From Acidimicrobiia bacterium (GTDB lineage: Bacteria > Actinomycetota > Acidimicrobiia > IMCC26256 > JAGNEX01), in assembly GCA_018003035.1 (NCBI GenBank), contig JAGNEX010000013.1:1-47972 (forward strand): 47,972 bases of DNA, read 5' to 3'. The notes under the pieces were generated by a model, which worked only from the letters and a program-made list of their open reading frames with translations, was not told the DNA's origin and did not search any database. This document shows positions 34,150 through 42,110 of this stretch, piece by piece. Position 1 is the stretch's first letter, and each line of letters starts with the position of its first letter. The position numbers and the translations under genes were made by a program.

Positions 34150-34995
34150 ATGCCGCGTTGGTCACGACTAGCTGCATTGATGATGGTCGCCATGCTGGCG
34201 TTCGGCGCCTGCTCTGGCTCCGATGACGGCGACGCCAGCAAACCGCCCATCAACGTCAACGACGTCGGCAATGCTTGGCTCGGTTTTGCCGAATCAATGC
34301 AAACAGGCATCCCGGTGCCCGTCGCTGCCAAGCTCGTGTCGTCGGCACAGCCCACACTCGTGGCCTACGCCCCCGACTCAGAGCCAGGCGCTCCCGTTCC
34401 CGACGGCTGGTCTTCGACAGTTGACGTCTACGCCGAACCCGCCGACGGTGCTGCCAACGTCCAGTACGCACACCCGGTGAGGGAATACCAAGGATCTTGG
34501 CAGCCGCTGATCTTCATGGTCGTCGACCAGAAAGACGGCTGGTACCAGGTCCAGCTCAACACGCGTCCACACATGTCTACCGGCTGGGTGAAAGCTTCCG
34601 AGGTCGAGGTCGAAGAGATCAACGAGCGCATCGTCGTCGACCTGAGCGAATACACCCTGCGCTTCTATCGGGGCGCCGATCTGGTTCGAGAAGAACTCGT
34701 CGGTATTGGACAGAGCGACTTCCCAACGCCCGTTGGGGTTTTCTACGTCACTGAAGAATGGGACCTGAGGGGCCAGGGAACGCCGTATGGCGATTATGCG
34801 ATCGGCCTGTCCGCCTACTCAGACGTGTTGACCGACTTCCTCGGCGGAAATGGCCAGGTGGCAATACATGGGACGTCCAATCCCGCAAACCGCGGCAAGG
34901 CGGTCAGCCACGGATGTGTCCGTGTTGTCAACGATGTCTTGGTCAGCCTCGTTCCAGATATCCCGCTCGGCATGCCGGTGATCATTCAGGCCTGA
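34150..34995 (+). CDS. L,D-transpeptidase lipoprotein (YkuD domain)
   Basis: 281 residues. The signal peptide ends in a lipobox (LAFGAC), so the protein is an outer-face lipoprotein. After an acidic linker comes an SH3-like region (STVDVYAEPADGAANV to TGWVKASEV). The YkuD catalytic domain spans about 160-281: GQSDFPTPVGVFYVTEE, the histidine H240 in VAIHGTSNP, and the catalytic SHGCVR with C256. It makes 3-3 peptidoglycan crosslinks or anchors proteins. The ATG has a GAGG-GGGG region upstream. A coiled-coil gene follows after 4 bases. Confidence 0.95.
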   Translation: MPRWSRLAALMMVAMLAFGACSGSDDGDASKPPINVNDVGNAWLGFAESMQTGIPVPVAAKLVSSAQPTLVAYAPDSEPGAPVPDGWSSTVDVYAEPADGAANVQYAHPVREYQGSWQPLIFMVVDQKDGWYQVQLNTRPHMSTGWVKASEVEVEEINERIVVDLSEYTLRFYRGADLVREELVGIGQSDFPTPVGVFYVTEEWDLRGQGTPYGDYAIGLSAYSDVLTDFLGGNGQVAIHGTSNPANRGKAVSHGCVRVVNDVLVSLVPDIPLGMPVIIQA

Positions 34996-34999
34996 TCGA

Positions 35000-35299
35000 G
35001 TGCTTCGCAAGACGCTCATCAAGCGGCGTTTGGCCGATCTGTCTGAACGGATCGCCCGAACTCGCGAAGAGCTGCGCGTCACCGAGGAACAGTTGGCATC
35101 GGTGGCCTATGAGGCCGAAGATCTGCGACTTCGAGCGCTGATGAGCGACAATCTCGCCGACGCCGACGCTGCGCGGAGCGCGCAACGGCAAGCCGAGGTC
35201 ATGACCCGCCACAGGGATCGGTTGACTCGCTCGCTGCAACAGGATCGGGCCGAGCAAGATAGTCTTCTCGACCGCATGTCCGCTGGCGGAGCGGACTGA
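35000..35299 (+). CDS. Small coiled-coil protein, unknown function
   Basis: 99 residues, almost entirely charged and helical. Heptad-like Leu/Ile/Val spacing runs from LIKRRLADLSERIARTREEL through the conserved-looking ASVAYEAEDLRLRALMSDNL to RHRDRLTRSLQQDRAEQDSL. It has no membrane segment or cysteine. The GTG start lies 4 bases after the L,D-transpeptidase stop, so it is probably cotranslated with it; 97 bases separate it from pdtaR downstream. No function can be assigned; coiled-coil proteins beside regulators or wall enzymes are often structural. Confidence 0.72.
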   Translation: MLRKTLIKRRLADLSERIARTREELRVTEEQLASVAYEAEDLRLRALMSDNLADADAARSAQRQAEVMTRHRDRLTRSLQQDRAEQDSLLDRMSAGGAD

Positions 35300-35396
35300 G
35301 ACGCCGTTTTCTTCACAGAACAGCCGCGTTGAACGTGTTCTCCGCTGGTTGCCCGTCCATCGAGAGCCGTGAGCGCTGGGAGGCAGCGAGAACCAA

Positions 35397-35987
35397 ATGA
35401 GTCAGTCGCCCGTTCGTGTCGTCATCGCAGAAGACGAAGCCATCATTCGTCTCGATCTCAAAGAACTCTTGGAAGAAGAGGGTTATGAGGTCGTCGGCGA
35501 GACCGGCCGCGGCGATGAGGTTCTCCGTCTTGTCGAGCGAGAGAAGCCCGACGTCGCGATTCTCGACATCAACATGCCCGGAATGAACGGGCTGGACGCT
35601 GCTCGCCAACTGACCGACGCACGACTGTGCGCCGTGCTGATCCTGACCGCATTCTCACAGCGCGAATTGGTTGATCAGGCACGCGCAGCCGGCGCCCTCG
35701 CCTTCTTGGTCAAGCCGTTCCAGAAGACCGACTTGGTACCTGCCATCGAGGTGGCCCTCTCTCGTTTCAGTGACTTGCAGGAACTGCGCCGCGACGTCGA
35801 AGAGCTCAGCGAACGCCTCGAAGCGCGCAAGGTGGTCGACCGGGCCAAGGGCGCGCTGATGGAGCAGCTAGGTATCAGCGAGAACGACGCCTGGCGCCTG
35901 CTGCAAACGGAAGCAATGCGCCAACGAGTCCGCATGTCCGATGTAGCGGCCCTCGTCCTAGATGGCAGTGTGGCTCTCGCTCCCTAG
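35397..35987 (+). CDS. pdtaR: ANTAR-domain response regulator, PdtaR type
   Basis: 196 residues. The receiver domain (1 to about 125) has acidic pocket E12 and D13 in VVIAEDEAIIRLDL, phospho-acceptor D57 in VAILDINMPGMNG, T84 and K106 in FLVKPF. The C-terminal ANTAR RNA-binding domain spans about 132-190 (LEARKVVDRAKGALMEQLG and AWRLLQTEAMRQR). ANTAR proteins bind paired hairpins in transcripts and prevent termination. In mycobacteria the homologue Rv1626 acts with the kinase PdtaS; no kinase is in this window. GGGAGG lies about 16 bases before the ATG, rather far. The gene precedes polA, as I recall for the M. tuberculosis gene order. Confidence 0.93.
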   Translation: MSQSPVRVVIAEDEAIIRLDLKELLEEEGYEVVGETGRGDEVLRLVEREKPDVAILDINMPGMNGLDAARQLTDARLCAVLILTAFSQRELVDQARAAGALAFLVKPFQKTDLVPAIEVALSRFSDLQELRRDVEELSERLEARKVVDRAKGALMEQLGISENDAWRLLQTEAMRQRVRMSDVAALVLDGSVALAP

Positions 35988-36120
35988 GGAAGCTTGGCTA
36001 CCCGCTGGGTAGGCCCGCCTGCGTTCTTCGGTCACCAAGATCATGGTCCGCCCGCCGGAAGCCCAGTCGCAGCTAGCTGCCAACGCCAGAACCGAGGCAT
36101 CCCTTTCGTCGGTGCTGACC

Positions 36121-36126
36121 TACCAT
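36121..36126 (+). promoter_or_regulatory. Leaderless -10 hexamer TACCAT for polA
   Basis: TACCAT is followed by 7 bases and the ATG at 36134. An earlier in-frame ATG at 36125 overlaps the hexamer itself and is therefore unlikely to be the start. Confidence 0.55.
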
Positions 36127-36133
36127 GCCTCCA

Positions 36134-38767
36134 ATGCGACACCTCTTGTTGTTAGACGGAATGTCCCTGGCGTACCGAGCCTTCTACGCGCTGCCCCCCG
36201 ACTTGGTCACCGAAAATGGGACGGTGACCAACGCCGCTTACGGCTTTACCTCCATGCTGATCAAGGTGCTCGCCGACGAGGAGCCTGACGGTATTGCCGT
36301 GGTCTTCGATGCGCCCGGCCCGAACTTCCGCCATGAACTCGACCCCGACTACAAGGGGACCCGTAAACCCACACCCGAACTGTTCTCACCGCAGATCCCG
36401 TTGATCCACGAAGTCCTCGAAGCCGTGCAGGTGCCGATGATCTCGGTTGGCGGTGTGGAAGCCGACGACGTCATCGCAACGCTCGCCGTGCAAGCAGCGG
36501 CCGAGGGCACCAAGGTGACGATTGTCACCGGGGACCGCGACAGCTACCAACTGGTCAGTGACCCGTACATCGAGGTTCTGTACAACAAACGCGGCGTCTC
36601 TGACTACGCCCGTTACGACGAGAAGGGCATCCTGGAGCGCACCGGTGTGGTGCCATCCAAGTACGTCGACTACGCGGCGATGCGCGGCGACCCGTCTGAC
36701 AACCTCCCCGGTGTTGCAGGTGTTGGTGAAAAGACCGCAGCCAAGCTGATCGATACCTATGGCGACTTGGAAGGCATCCTCGCCAACGTAGCTTCGCTGA
36801 CCCCGAAGCTGTCACAGAACATGAGCGAGGCGGCCGATCGTCTCCGGCTCAACAAGTCCATGATGACCTTGGTGACCGACGTCGACATCCCCGCTGTGCC
36901 GGCGGATTTGGTTATCGGGCCTTGGCAAGAAGATGCCGTACGTGAGGTCTTCAGTCGCCTTGAGTTCCGGTCGTTGTTACCTCGGTTGGAAGACGCTCTC
37001 GGGCACGGTTCAGCACAAAGCAACACCGTCGAGGTGGACGTCGAAACCCTGACCGGCGCGCAGCTCCACGCGTTTCTCGGCGACGCCGCTGACGGGGGCC
37101 ACACCGTTGCGGTGGCCGGACCAGGACTCGGCGCGGGCGGTTGGGCGGTGGCTGTCGAAGGGCGCGACAAGGTCGCTTGGATCGATCCCCCCATGCCACT
37201 TGATCCCGATACCGCGGCCCTGTTCGCGCAGCTGATGAGCCAGAGCGGTCCGCCTCTGGTCATCCACGGCGCAAAGGCCATGTACCGAGAGAATCCGACG
37301 TGGTCACCGAACCTCAGGGCGGACACCGAAGTAATGGCCTACCTGCTCGAACCTGGTTCGGGCACCTACACCCTCGACATGGTTGCGAGGCGTTTCGCAG
37401 AGATCGAGCTGAGCGCTGGTAATGAGTCCGCGCAAGGAACGTTGGGGCTGGACCTGGACGATCCCGCCAAACCCGAAGCCGTCGCAGCGTTTGCTCTGTT
37501 ACAAGCGGCCGGACCGGTCGAATCCGCACTTGAACGCGCCGGGATGCTGTCGCTGTGGCAGGAGATGGAACGGCCCCTCATCTCGGTGATCGCCCACATG
37601 GAACGTCTGGGCATCCTGGTCGACCGGTCGGTCTTGTCCGACCTTTCTGCTCGTCACAGCAAAGAGATCGCCGACCTCGAAGTCGACATTCACAGCGAAG
37701 CGGGACACAGCTTCAACATCAACTCGACCAAGCAGCTGCGCGAGGTGCTGTTTGATGAGCTGGGGATACAGCCCGTCAAAAAGACCAAGACGGGGCCGTC
37801 CACCGACCACGATTCGTTGACCAAGATGGCGTCCCACCCAATCATCGCCAAGATCCTCCGCCATCGAGAGATACAGAAACTGCGTTCGACCTACGTCGAC
37901 GCGTTCCCGCCATTGATCGCACGAGACGGCCGCATCCACGCACGATTCAATCAAACGGCGACCGCTACCGGACGGGTCTCCTCCGATTCGCCGAATATGC
38001 AAAACATTCCGGTTCGTTCCGAGGAGGGGCGGGAGATCCGCCAAGCCTTCGTAGCCTCACCGGGCTCTCAGTTGTGTGCAGCCGACTATTCACAGATCGA
38101 GCTGCGCGTGCTGGCCCACCTTGCAGATGAACCGGCGTTGATCGACGCGTTCAATCGAGGCGCGGATGTCCACCTGACGACGGCGGCTGCAGTCTTCGAT
38201 GTCCCCGAAAGCAACGTCACCCCTGAGCACCGGCGCTTCGCCAAGGTGGTGAACTATGGGCTCGCGTATGGGATGGAGGCCTACGGTTTGTCCTCTCGAA
38301 TGGGGGTCGAGGTCTCCGAAGCCAAAGCAATCCTCGACGCCTACTGGGCCGAGTTTCCCGCCATGCGCGCCTATATGGAAGAAGTTGTCGAAGACGCCCG
38401 CATGACCGGGTACACGACGACACTCTTTGGGCGTCGCCGCCAACTTCCCGAGCTTCGGTCGGACAACTGGCGAGTCCGGCAGATGGGGGAGCGCATGGCG
38501 CAGAACGCCCCAATCCAAGGAACCGCCGCCGACCTGTTCAAGAAGGCAATGTTGGACGTCGACGCAGTTATCGCTGCCAACGGGTTCGCCACCCGCATGC
38601 TGTTGAACGTCCATGACGAGATCCTCTTTGAGGTCCCCGAAGACGAGATTGATGACGTTGTTCCGCAGCTCGTCGCGGTGATGGAGAACGTCTATCCGTT
38701 ACGTGTGCCGCTGGTGGTCGATTCGGGGATTGGGCCCAACTGGGAGGCATGCAAGCCGACTGCGTAG
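36134..38767 (+). CDS. polA: DNA polymerase I
   Basis: Repair and Okazaki-fragment polymerase with 877 residues. The N-terminal 5'-3' nuclease domain (about 1-290) has LLLLDGMSLAYRAFYAL, GVEADDVIATLA, VTGDRDSYQLV and GDPSDNLPGVAGVGEKTAAK. The middle 3'-5' exonuclease domain lacks the catalytic Asp/Glu motifs, so it is not proofreading. Polymerase motifs: A with D651 (DYSQIELRVLAHL), B with K704 and Y708 (RRFAKVVNYGLAYG), C with D828 (NVHDEILFEV). The Tyr at the O-helix position of E. coli F762 is notable. The start at 36134 is chosen for its leaderless -10. A methyltransferase follows after 80 bases. Confidence 0.97.
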   Translation: MRHLLLLDGMSLAYRAFYALPPDLVTENGTVTNAAYGFTSMLIKVLADEEPDGIAVVFDAPGPNFRHELDPDYKGTRKPTPELFSPQIPLIHEVLEAVQVPMISVGGVEADDVIATLAVQAAAEGTKVTIVTGDRDSYQLVSDPYIEVLYNKRGVSDYARYDEKGILERTGVVPSKYVDYAAMRGDPSDNLPGVAGVGEKTAAKLIDTYGDLEGILANVASLTPKLSQNMSEAADRLRLNKSMMTLVTDVDIPAVPADLVIGPWQEDAVREVFSRLEFRSLLPRLEDALGHGSAQSNTVEVDVETLTGAQLHAFLGDAADGGHTVAVAGPGLGAGGWAVAVEGRDKVAWIDPPMPLDPDTAALFAQLMSQSGPPLVIHGAKAMYRENPTWSPNLRADTEVMAYLLEPGSGTYTLDMVARRFAEIELSAGNESAQGTLGLDLDDPAKPEAVAAFALLQAAGPVESALERAGMLSLWQEMERPLISVIAHMERLGILVDRSVLSDLSARHSKEIADLEVDIHSEAGHSFNINSTKQLREVLFDELGIQPVKKTKTGPSTDHDSLTKMASHPIIAKILRHREIQKLRSTYVDAFPPLIARDGRIHARFNQTATATGRVSSDSPNMQNIPVRSEEGREIRQAFVASPGSQLCAADYSQIELRVLAHLADEPALIDAFNRGADVHLTTAAAVFDVPESNVTPEHRRFAKVVNYGLAYGMEAYGLSSRMGVEVSEAKAILDAYWAEFPAMRAYMEEVVEDARMTGYTTTLFGRRRQLPELRSDNWRVRQMGERMAQNAPIQGTAADLFKKAMLDVDAVIAANGFATRMLLNVHDEILFEVPEDEIDDVVPQLVAVMENVYPLRVPLVVDSGIGPNWEACKPTA

Positions 38768-38847
38768 CGCTCTGCTTTCGTCCGAGCTCACCGCTCTCTG
38801 GTGGGCTTACCGGATTGTCGGCTGGCCGGGAAAGGTGACGCAGGAAT

Positions 38848-39729
38848 ATGGACGCGACCAAGCGGGAGATCGCGGGCGATCAGAGAACCGACGCCGAGAC
38901 GCATGGTGTCAGCGGTACGCCGGGAGCGCGTGAAGCGGTCGATCAACCGGCCAGCGGGGATGGCGACGGCGCGCTACCCAAGGACGGACGGTGGTTTTTG
39001 CCCGTCGCGGATTTTCTGGGATCGGCCTACCTGAAGAACGCGTTCACTAAAGGAACGGTCGCCGAGATGGACTCGCTGTTGGCTTCGACCGGGCTCGCTC
39101 CAGGAAGCACGGTTCTCGACGTCGGTTGCGGCCCGGGTCGTCACAGTTTGGAGCTGGCGCGGCGCGGCTTTTCGGTGACCGGAGTCGATCTCGCCGAAGT
39201 GTTCATCACCGAGGCGACCGAGTCGGCACAGGCCGAAGGTTTAGATGTTCGCTTCATCCAGGGAGACGCACGCGAACTGGCGACCTTGGTGGACGGGCAG
39301 CGCTTCGACCTGGTCCTGTCCTTGTGTCAGGGTGCGTTTGGCTTGTTGGGGGGCGACGACAACACGGTGCTCGACCTGATGGCGTCGTTGTTGGCGCCTG
39401 ATGGCTGGTTGGTCCTGACAGCGTTCTCGTCGTACTTCGCGGTCTCGGGCATGGAAGATGGCGAGTCCTTCAACGCCCGCCATGGGGTCGTTCACGAACA
39501 GGCAATGGTTCGGGACAACGAGGGTCGTGAACGGCCCTTTGATCTGTGGACGACCTGCTTTACACCCCGGGAACTCACGCTGATGGTTCAAGCCGCCGGG
39601 CTGGCGGTCGTCTCACTGAGCGGCGTGAAGCCGGGCTGGTGGAAAGGTGACGAACCTTCAATCGACCATCCCGAATTCTTGGTGCTCGCTCGCGTCCTGG
39701 GCGCGCCATCTGAAACATCTGGTCTTTGA
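38848..39729 (+). CDS. Class I SAM-dependent methyltransferase
   Basis: 293 residues. The Rossmann SAM-binding motif is VLDVGCGPGRHSLELARRG (about 88-106), followed by VTGVDLAEVFITEA with the ribose-binding acidic residue and FDLVLSLCQGAFGLL (motif IV). The first 48 residues are a polar, low-complexity lead (MDATKREIAGDQRTDAETHG onward). GCAGGA precedes the ATG at a suitable distance. The C-terminal part includes FTPRELTLMVQAAGL, typical of small-molecule methyltransferases. The substrate is unknown. In M. tuberculosis I do not recall a methyltransferase between polA and rpsA, so this is probably a local insertion. Confidence 0.85.
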   Translation: MDATKREIAGDQRTDAETHGVSGTPGAREAVDQPASGDGDGALPKDGRWFLPVADFLGSAYLKNAFTKGTVAEMDSLLASTGLAPGSTVLDVGCGPGRHSLELARRGFSVTGVDLAEVFITEATESAQAEGLDVRFIQGDARELATLVDGQRFDLVLSLCQGAFGLLGGDDNTVLDLMASLLAPDGWLVLTAFSSYFAVSGMEDGESFNARHGVVHEQAMVRDNEGRERPFDLWTTCFTPRELTLMVQAAGLAVVSLSGVKPGWWKGDEPSIDHPEFLVLARVLGAPSETSGL

Positions 39730-39853
39730 ATCTGAAGAACACTTTCACCACAACCGTCAACTATGGCTATTGTTGTGGGTTCGTACCCAAATCCAAGCGT
39801 CTCTTGGCGCGCCGAAGGTACACCTCAGAAATTCCGTTACCTACCAGTTGTAT

Positions 39854-39871
39854 GCAAGCGCCAGCGCTTGC
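39854..39871 (+). promoter_or_regulatory. Hairpin just before the rpsA ribosome site
   Basis: GCAAGCG, CCAG and CGCTTGC form a perfect 7-bp stem with a 4-base loop. The AGGAG ribosome site of rpsA begins 2 bases after it. S1 represses its own mRNA in E. coli, so this could be an autoregulatory or translation-modulating element. The role is inferred from position only. Confidence 0.4.
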
Positions 39872-39888
39872 CAGGAGCAGACCCGACC

Positions 39889-41481
39889 ATGTCCGACACG
39901 ACCACAAACCAGCCCGCCGAGACCAACGAGTCCACGGAGGCTGCTTCAGGCGCCGCAGACGCGAGCGCTCCCGAGGAGACGACGGCGACCGCCGACGTTG
40001 CAGCTGACGACTCAGCTACCAGCGACGACGCCCCCTCCGAAGACTCGGCCGAGGCTGCTTCGACCGAAGCGCCAGCCGCAGAATCAGCGCCTGAGCCTGC
40101 TGATGACTCAGATGAAGAGTCGACCAGCGGCAACCCCGCGGATGCCGGGTTTGAGTTCCAAACCATCGTCGAAGACGACCTCGGCGACACCAGCCTTGAG
40201 GCCGCTATCGACCAGACCTTCGTCGACTTCGACGATGGAGACATCGTCTCAGGTGTCGTCGTAAAGGTCGACAAGGACGAAGTTCTCCTCGACATCGGCT
40301 ACAAGTCCGAAGGTGTTATCCCCTCAAAAGAACTGTCGATCCGCAACGACGTCAATCCTCACGAGGTCGTTTCTGAGGGTGACGCCGTCGAAGCCCTCGT
40401 CATGCAGAAGGAAGATGCCGAAGGGCGTCTGGTTCTCTCCAAGAAGCGCGCTCAGTACGAGCGGGCCTGGGGCAAGATCGAACAGCTCAAGGAAGAAGAC
40501 GGCGTCGTTGCCGGTCCTGTCATCGAGGTCGTTAAGGGCGGTCTGATTATCGACATCGGGCTGCGCGGCTTTTTGCCAGCGTCGCTGGTTGAGATGCGTC
40601 GTGTGCGCGACCTTCAGCCCTACGTCGGCCGTGAGCTTGAAGCCAAGATCATCGAGCTCGACCGCAACCGCAACAACGTTGTTCTTTCTCGCCGTGCCTG
40701 GCTTGAAGAGACCCAGCGCGAACAGCGCGACGAGTTCTTGACCAACCTGAAGCCTGGCGAAGTTCGCCCCGGTACCGTCTCGTCGGTCGTCAACTTTGGT
40801 GCCTTCGTCGACCTCGGCGGTATGGACGGACTTGTCCACGTGTCCGAACTGTCCTGGAAGCACGTCGACCACCCCAGCCAGGTTGTGGCTGTCGGCGACA
40901 AGGTCGAAGTCAAGGTGCTCGACGTCGACATGAGCCGCGAGCGCATCTCGCTGTCGATGAAGGCGACCCAGCAAGACCCGTGGCAAGAGTTTGCTTCGGG
41001 CCACGATGTTGGCGAGCTGGTCTACGGCAAGGTCACCAAGATCGTTCCGTTCGGCGCATTCGTCCAGGTTGCTGACGGCATCGAAGGTTTGGTTCACATC
41101 TCTGAGATGGCCCAACACCACGTCGACACGCCAGAGCAAGTGGTTGCCGCGAACGAAGAGCTGTGGGTCAAGATCATCGACCTCGACCTCGAACGCCGCC
41201 GTATTTCGCTGTCGATCAAACAAGCTGCCGAAGGTGGCACGGTCGCAGCCGAATACCAGGCGCTCTATGGTGAAGAGCACTTCGACGAGGCCGGCAACTA
41301 CATCGGGCCTTCCGCGGAAGAACTCGAAGAACTGGCCGAGACCGAGCTGCCCGAAGAAGTTGAAGGCGAACTCGAAGTCACCGACCCAGCCGATTACGAC
41401 CTTGACGCTGAGGGTGAAGTCGGCCCGGCAGCCGAGGCCACGCCCGTCGATTCCGACGAGTCGGACGAGTCGCCCGCCTAA
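39889..41481 (+). CDS. rpsA: 30S ribosomal protein S1
   Basis: An mRNA-binding ribosomal protein, 530 residues from the ATG at 39889 (AGGAG 11 bases upstream). The first 110 residues are acidic, Ala/Ser/Glu/Asp-rich and disordered. Four S1 (OB) domains follow at about 114-183 (DIVSGVVVKVDKDEVLLDIG), 204-270 (VIEVVKGGLIIDIGLRGFLP), 289-360 (PGTVSSVVNFGAFVDLGGMD) and 374-445 (GKVTKIVPFGAFVQVADGIE). The C-terminus is again acidic. The frame is open upstream to 39763, but that part is not S1-like and precedes the ribosome site. The four-domain form is typical of actinobacteria. The TAA stop overlaps the coaE ATG by one base. Confidence 0.96.
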   Translation: MSDTTTNQPAETNESTEAASGAADASAPEETTATADVAADDSATSDDAPSEDSAEAASTEAPAAESAPEPADDSDEESTSGNPADAGFEFQTIVEDDLGDTSLEAAIDQTFVDFDDGDIVSGVVVKVDKDEVLLDIGYKSEGVIPSKELSIRNDVNPHEVVSEGDAVEALVMQKEDAEGRLVLSKKRAQYERAWGKIEQLKEEDGVVAGPVIEVVKGGLIIDIGLRGFLPASLVEMRRVRDLQPYVGRELEAKIIELDRNRNNVVLSRRAWLEETQREQRDEFLTNLKPGEVRPGTVSSVVNFGAFVDLGGMDGLVHVSELSWKHVDHPSQVVAVGDKVEVKVLDVDMSRERISLSMKATQQDPWQEFASGHDVGELVYGKVTKIVPFGAFVQVADGIEGLVHISEMAQHHVDTPEQVVAANEELWVKIIDLDLERRRISLSIKQAAEGGTVAAEYQALYGEEHFDEAGNYIGPSAEELEELAETELPEEVEGELEVTDPADYDLDAEGEVGPAAEATPVDSDESDESPA

Positions 41482-42065
41482 TGCTGCTCGTTGCCCTCAC
41501 CGGGGGCATCGGATCAGGTAAATCCACGGTCGCCGCGGCGCTTGAGCGCCGCGGCGCCGTCGTTGTAGACGCAGACAAGGTTGCCCGGTCGGTGCTCGAA
41601 CCGGGAAAGCCCGCGTACGACGATCTGGTGGCATGGCTCGGCACCGCTGTGCTCGACAAGTCAGGGGCGGTGGACCGCCAGAAGGTCGCCGATGTGGTGT
41701 TCGCCGACGACACAGCACGTGCTCGTCTCAACGCGATTACTCATCCCCGGATACAAGCCGAAATGGCGACCGCGGTGCTGGGCGCTCCGAGCGACGCCAC
41801 CGTGATCATGGACATCCCATTGCTGACCCCGGAAACGGCGGGGAATTACCAGGCGACGATCGTGGTTGAAGCGCCTGTTGCGGACCGGCTGGACCGACTC
41901 GTCGCTCGCGGTCTCCGACGTGAAGACGCGCAGGCCAGAATGGACGTCCAGCTGACCGACGCGCAACGACGACAGATGGCCGATTACGTGATCGATAACG
42001 GCGGCTCACCTGACGATTTGGAACCCCAGATCGACGAGCTGTGGGAAAGCCTCCAAGCACTCTGA
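41481..42065 (+). CDS. coaE: Dephospho-CoA kinase
   Basis: Phosphorylates dephospho-CoA in the last step of CoA synthesis. It has 194 residues. The P-loop is at residues 8-16 (GGIGSGKST), followed by GAVVVDADKVARSVLEPG (the Asp of the substrate site), LNAITHPRI, VIMDIPLLTPE and a C-terminal MDVQLTDAQRRQMADYVIDN, as usual. The ATG overlaps the rpsA stop in TAATG, so it is translationally coupled. M. tuberculosis CoaE has an extra C-terminal DUF domain, which is absent here. It is followed after 45 bases by uvrB. Confidence 0.95.
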   Translation: MLLVALTGGIGSGKSTVAAALERRGAVVVDADKVARSVLEPGKPAYDDLVAWLGTAVLDKSGAVDRQKVADVVFADDTARARLNAITHPRIQAEMATAVLGAPSDATVIMDIPLLTPETAGNYQATIVVEAPVADRLDRLVARGLRREDAQARMDVQLTDAQRRQMADYVIDNGGSPDDLEPQIDELWESLQAL

Positions 42066-42110
42066 GTCTTCCCACCAGTTGGTGCGCCGCATTCTTGTGA
42101 AGGGGTACGG

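Noticed and set aside
35319..35342. GAACA...TGTTC and GAACGTGTTC before pdtaR as a LexA box
   Set aside because: The spacer between GAAC and GTTC is 2 bases, not the 4 of the actinobacterial SOS box.
39763..39888. A 42-residue upstream extension of S1
   Set aside because: It would cover the hairpin and ribosome site and shows no S1-like sequence; the ATG at 39889 gives the usual acidic start.
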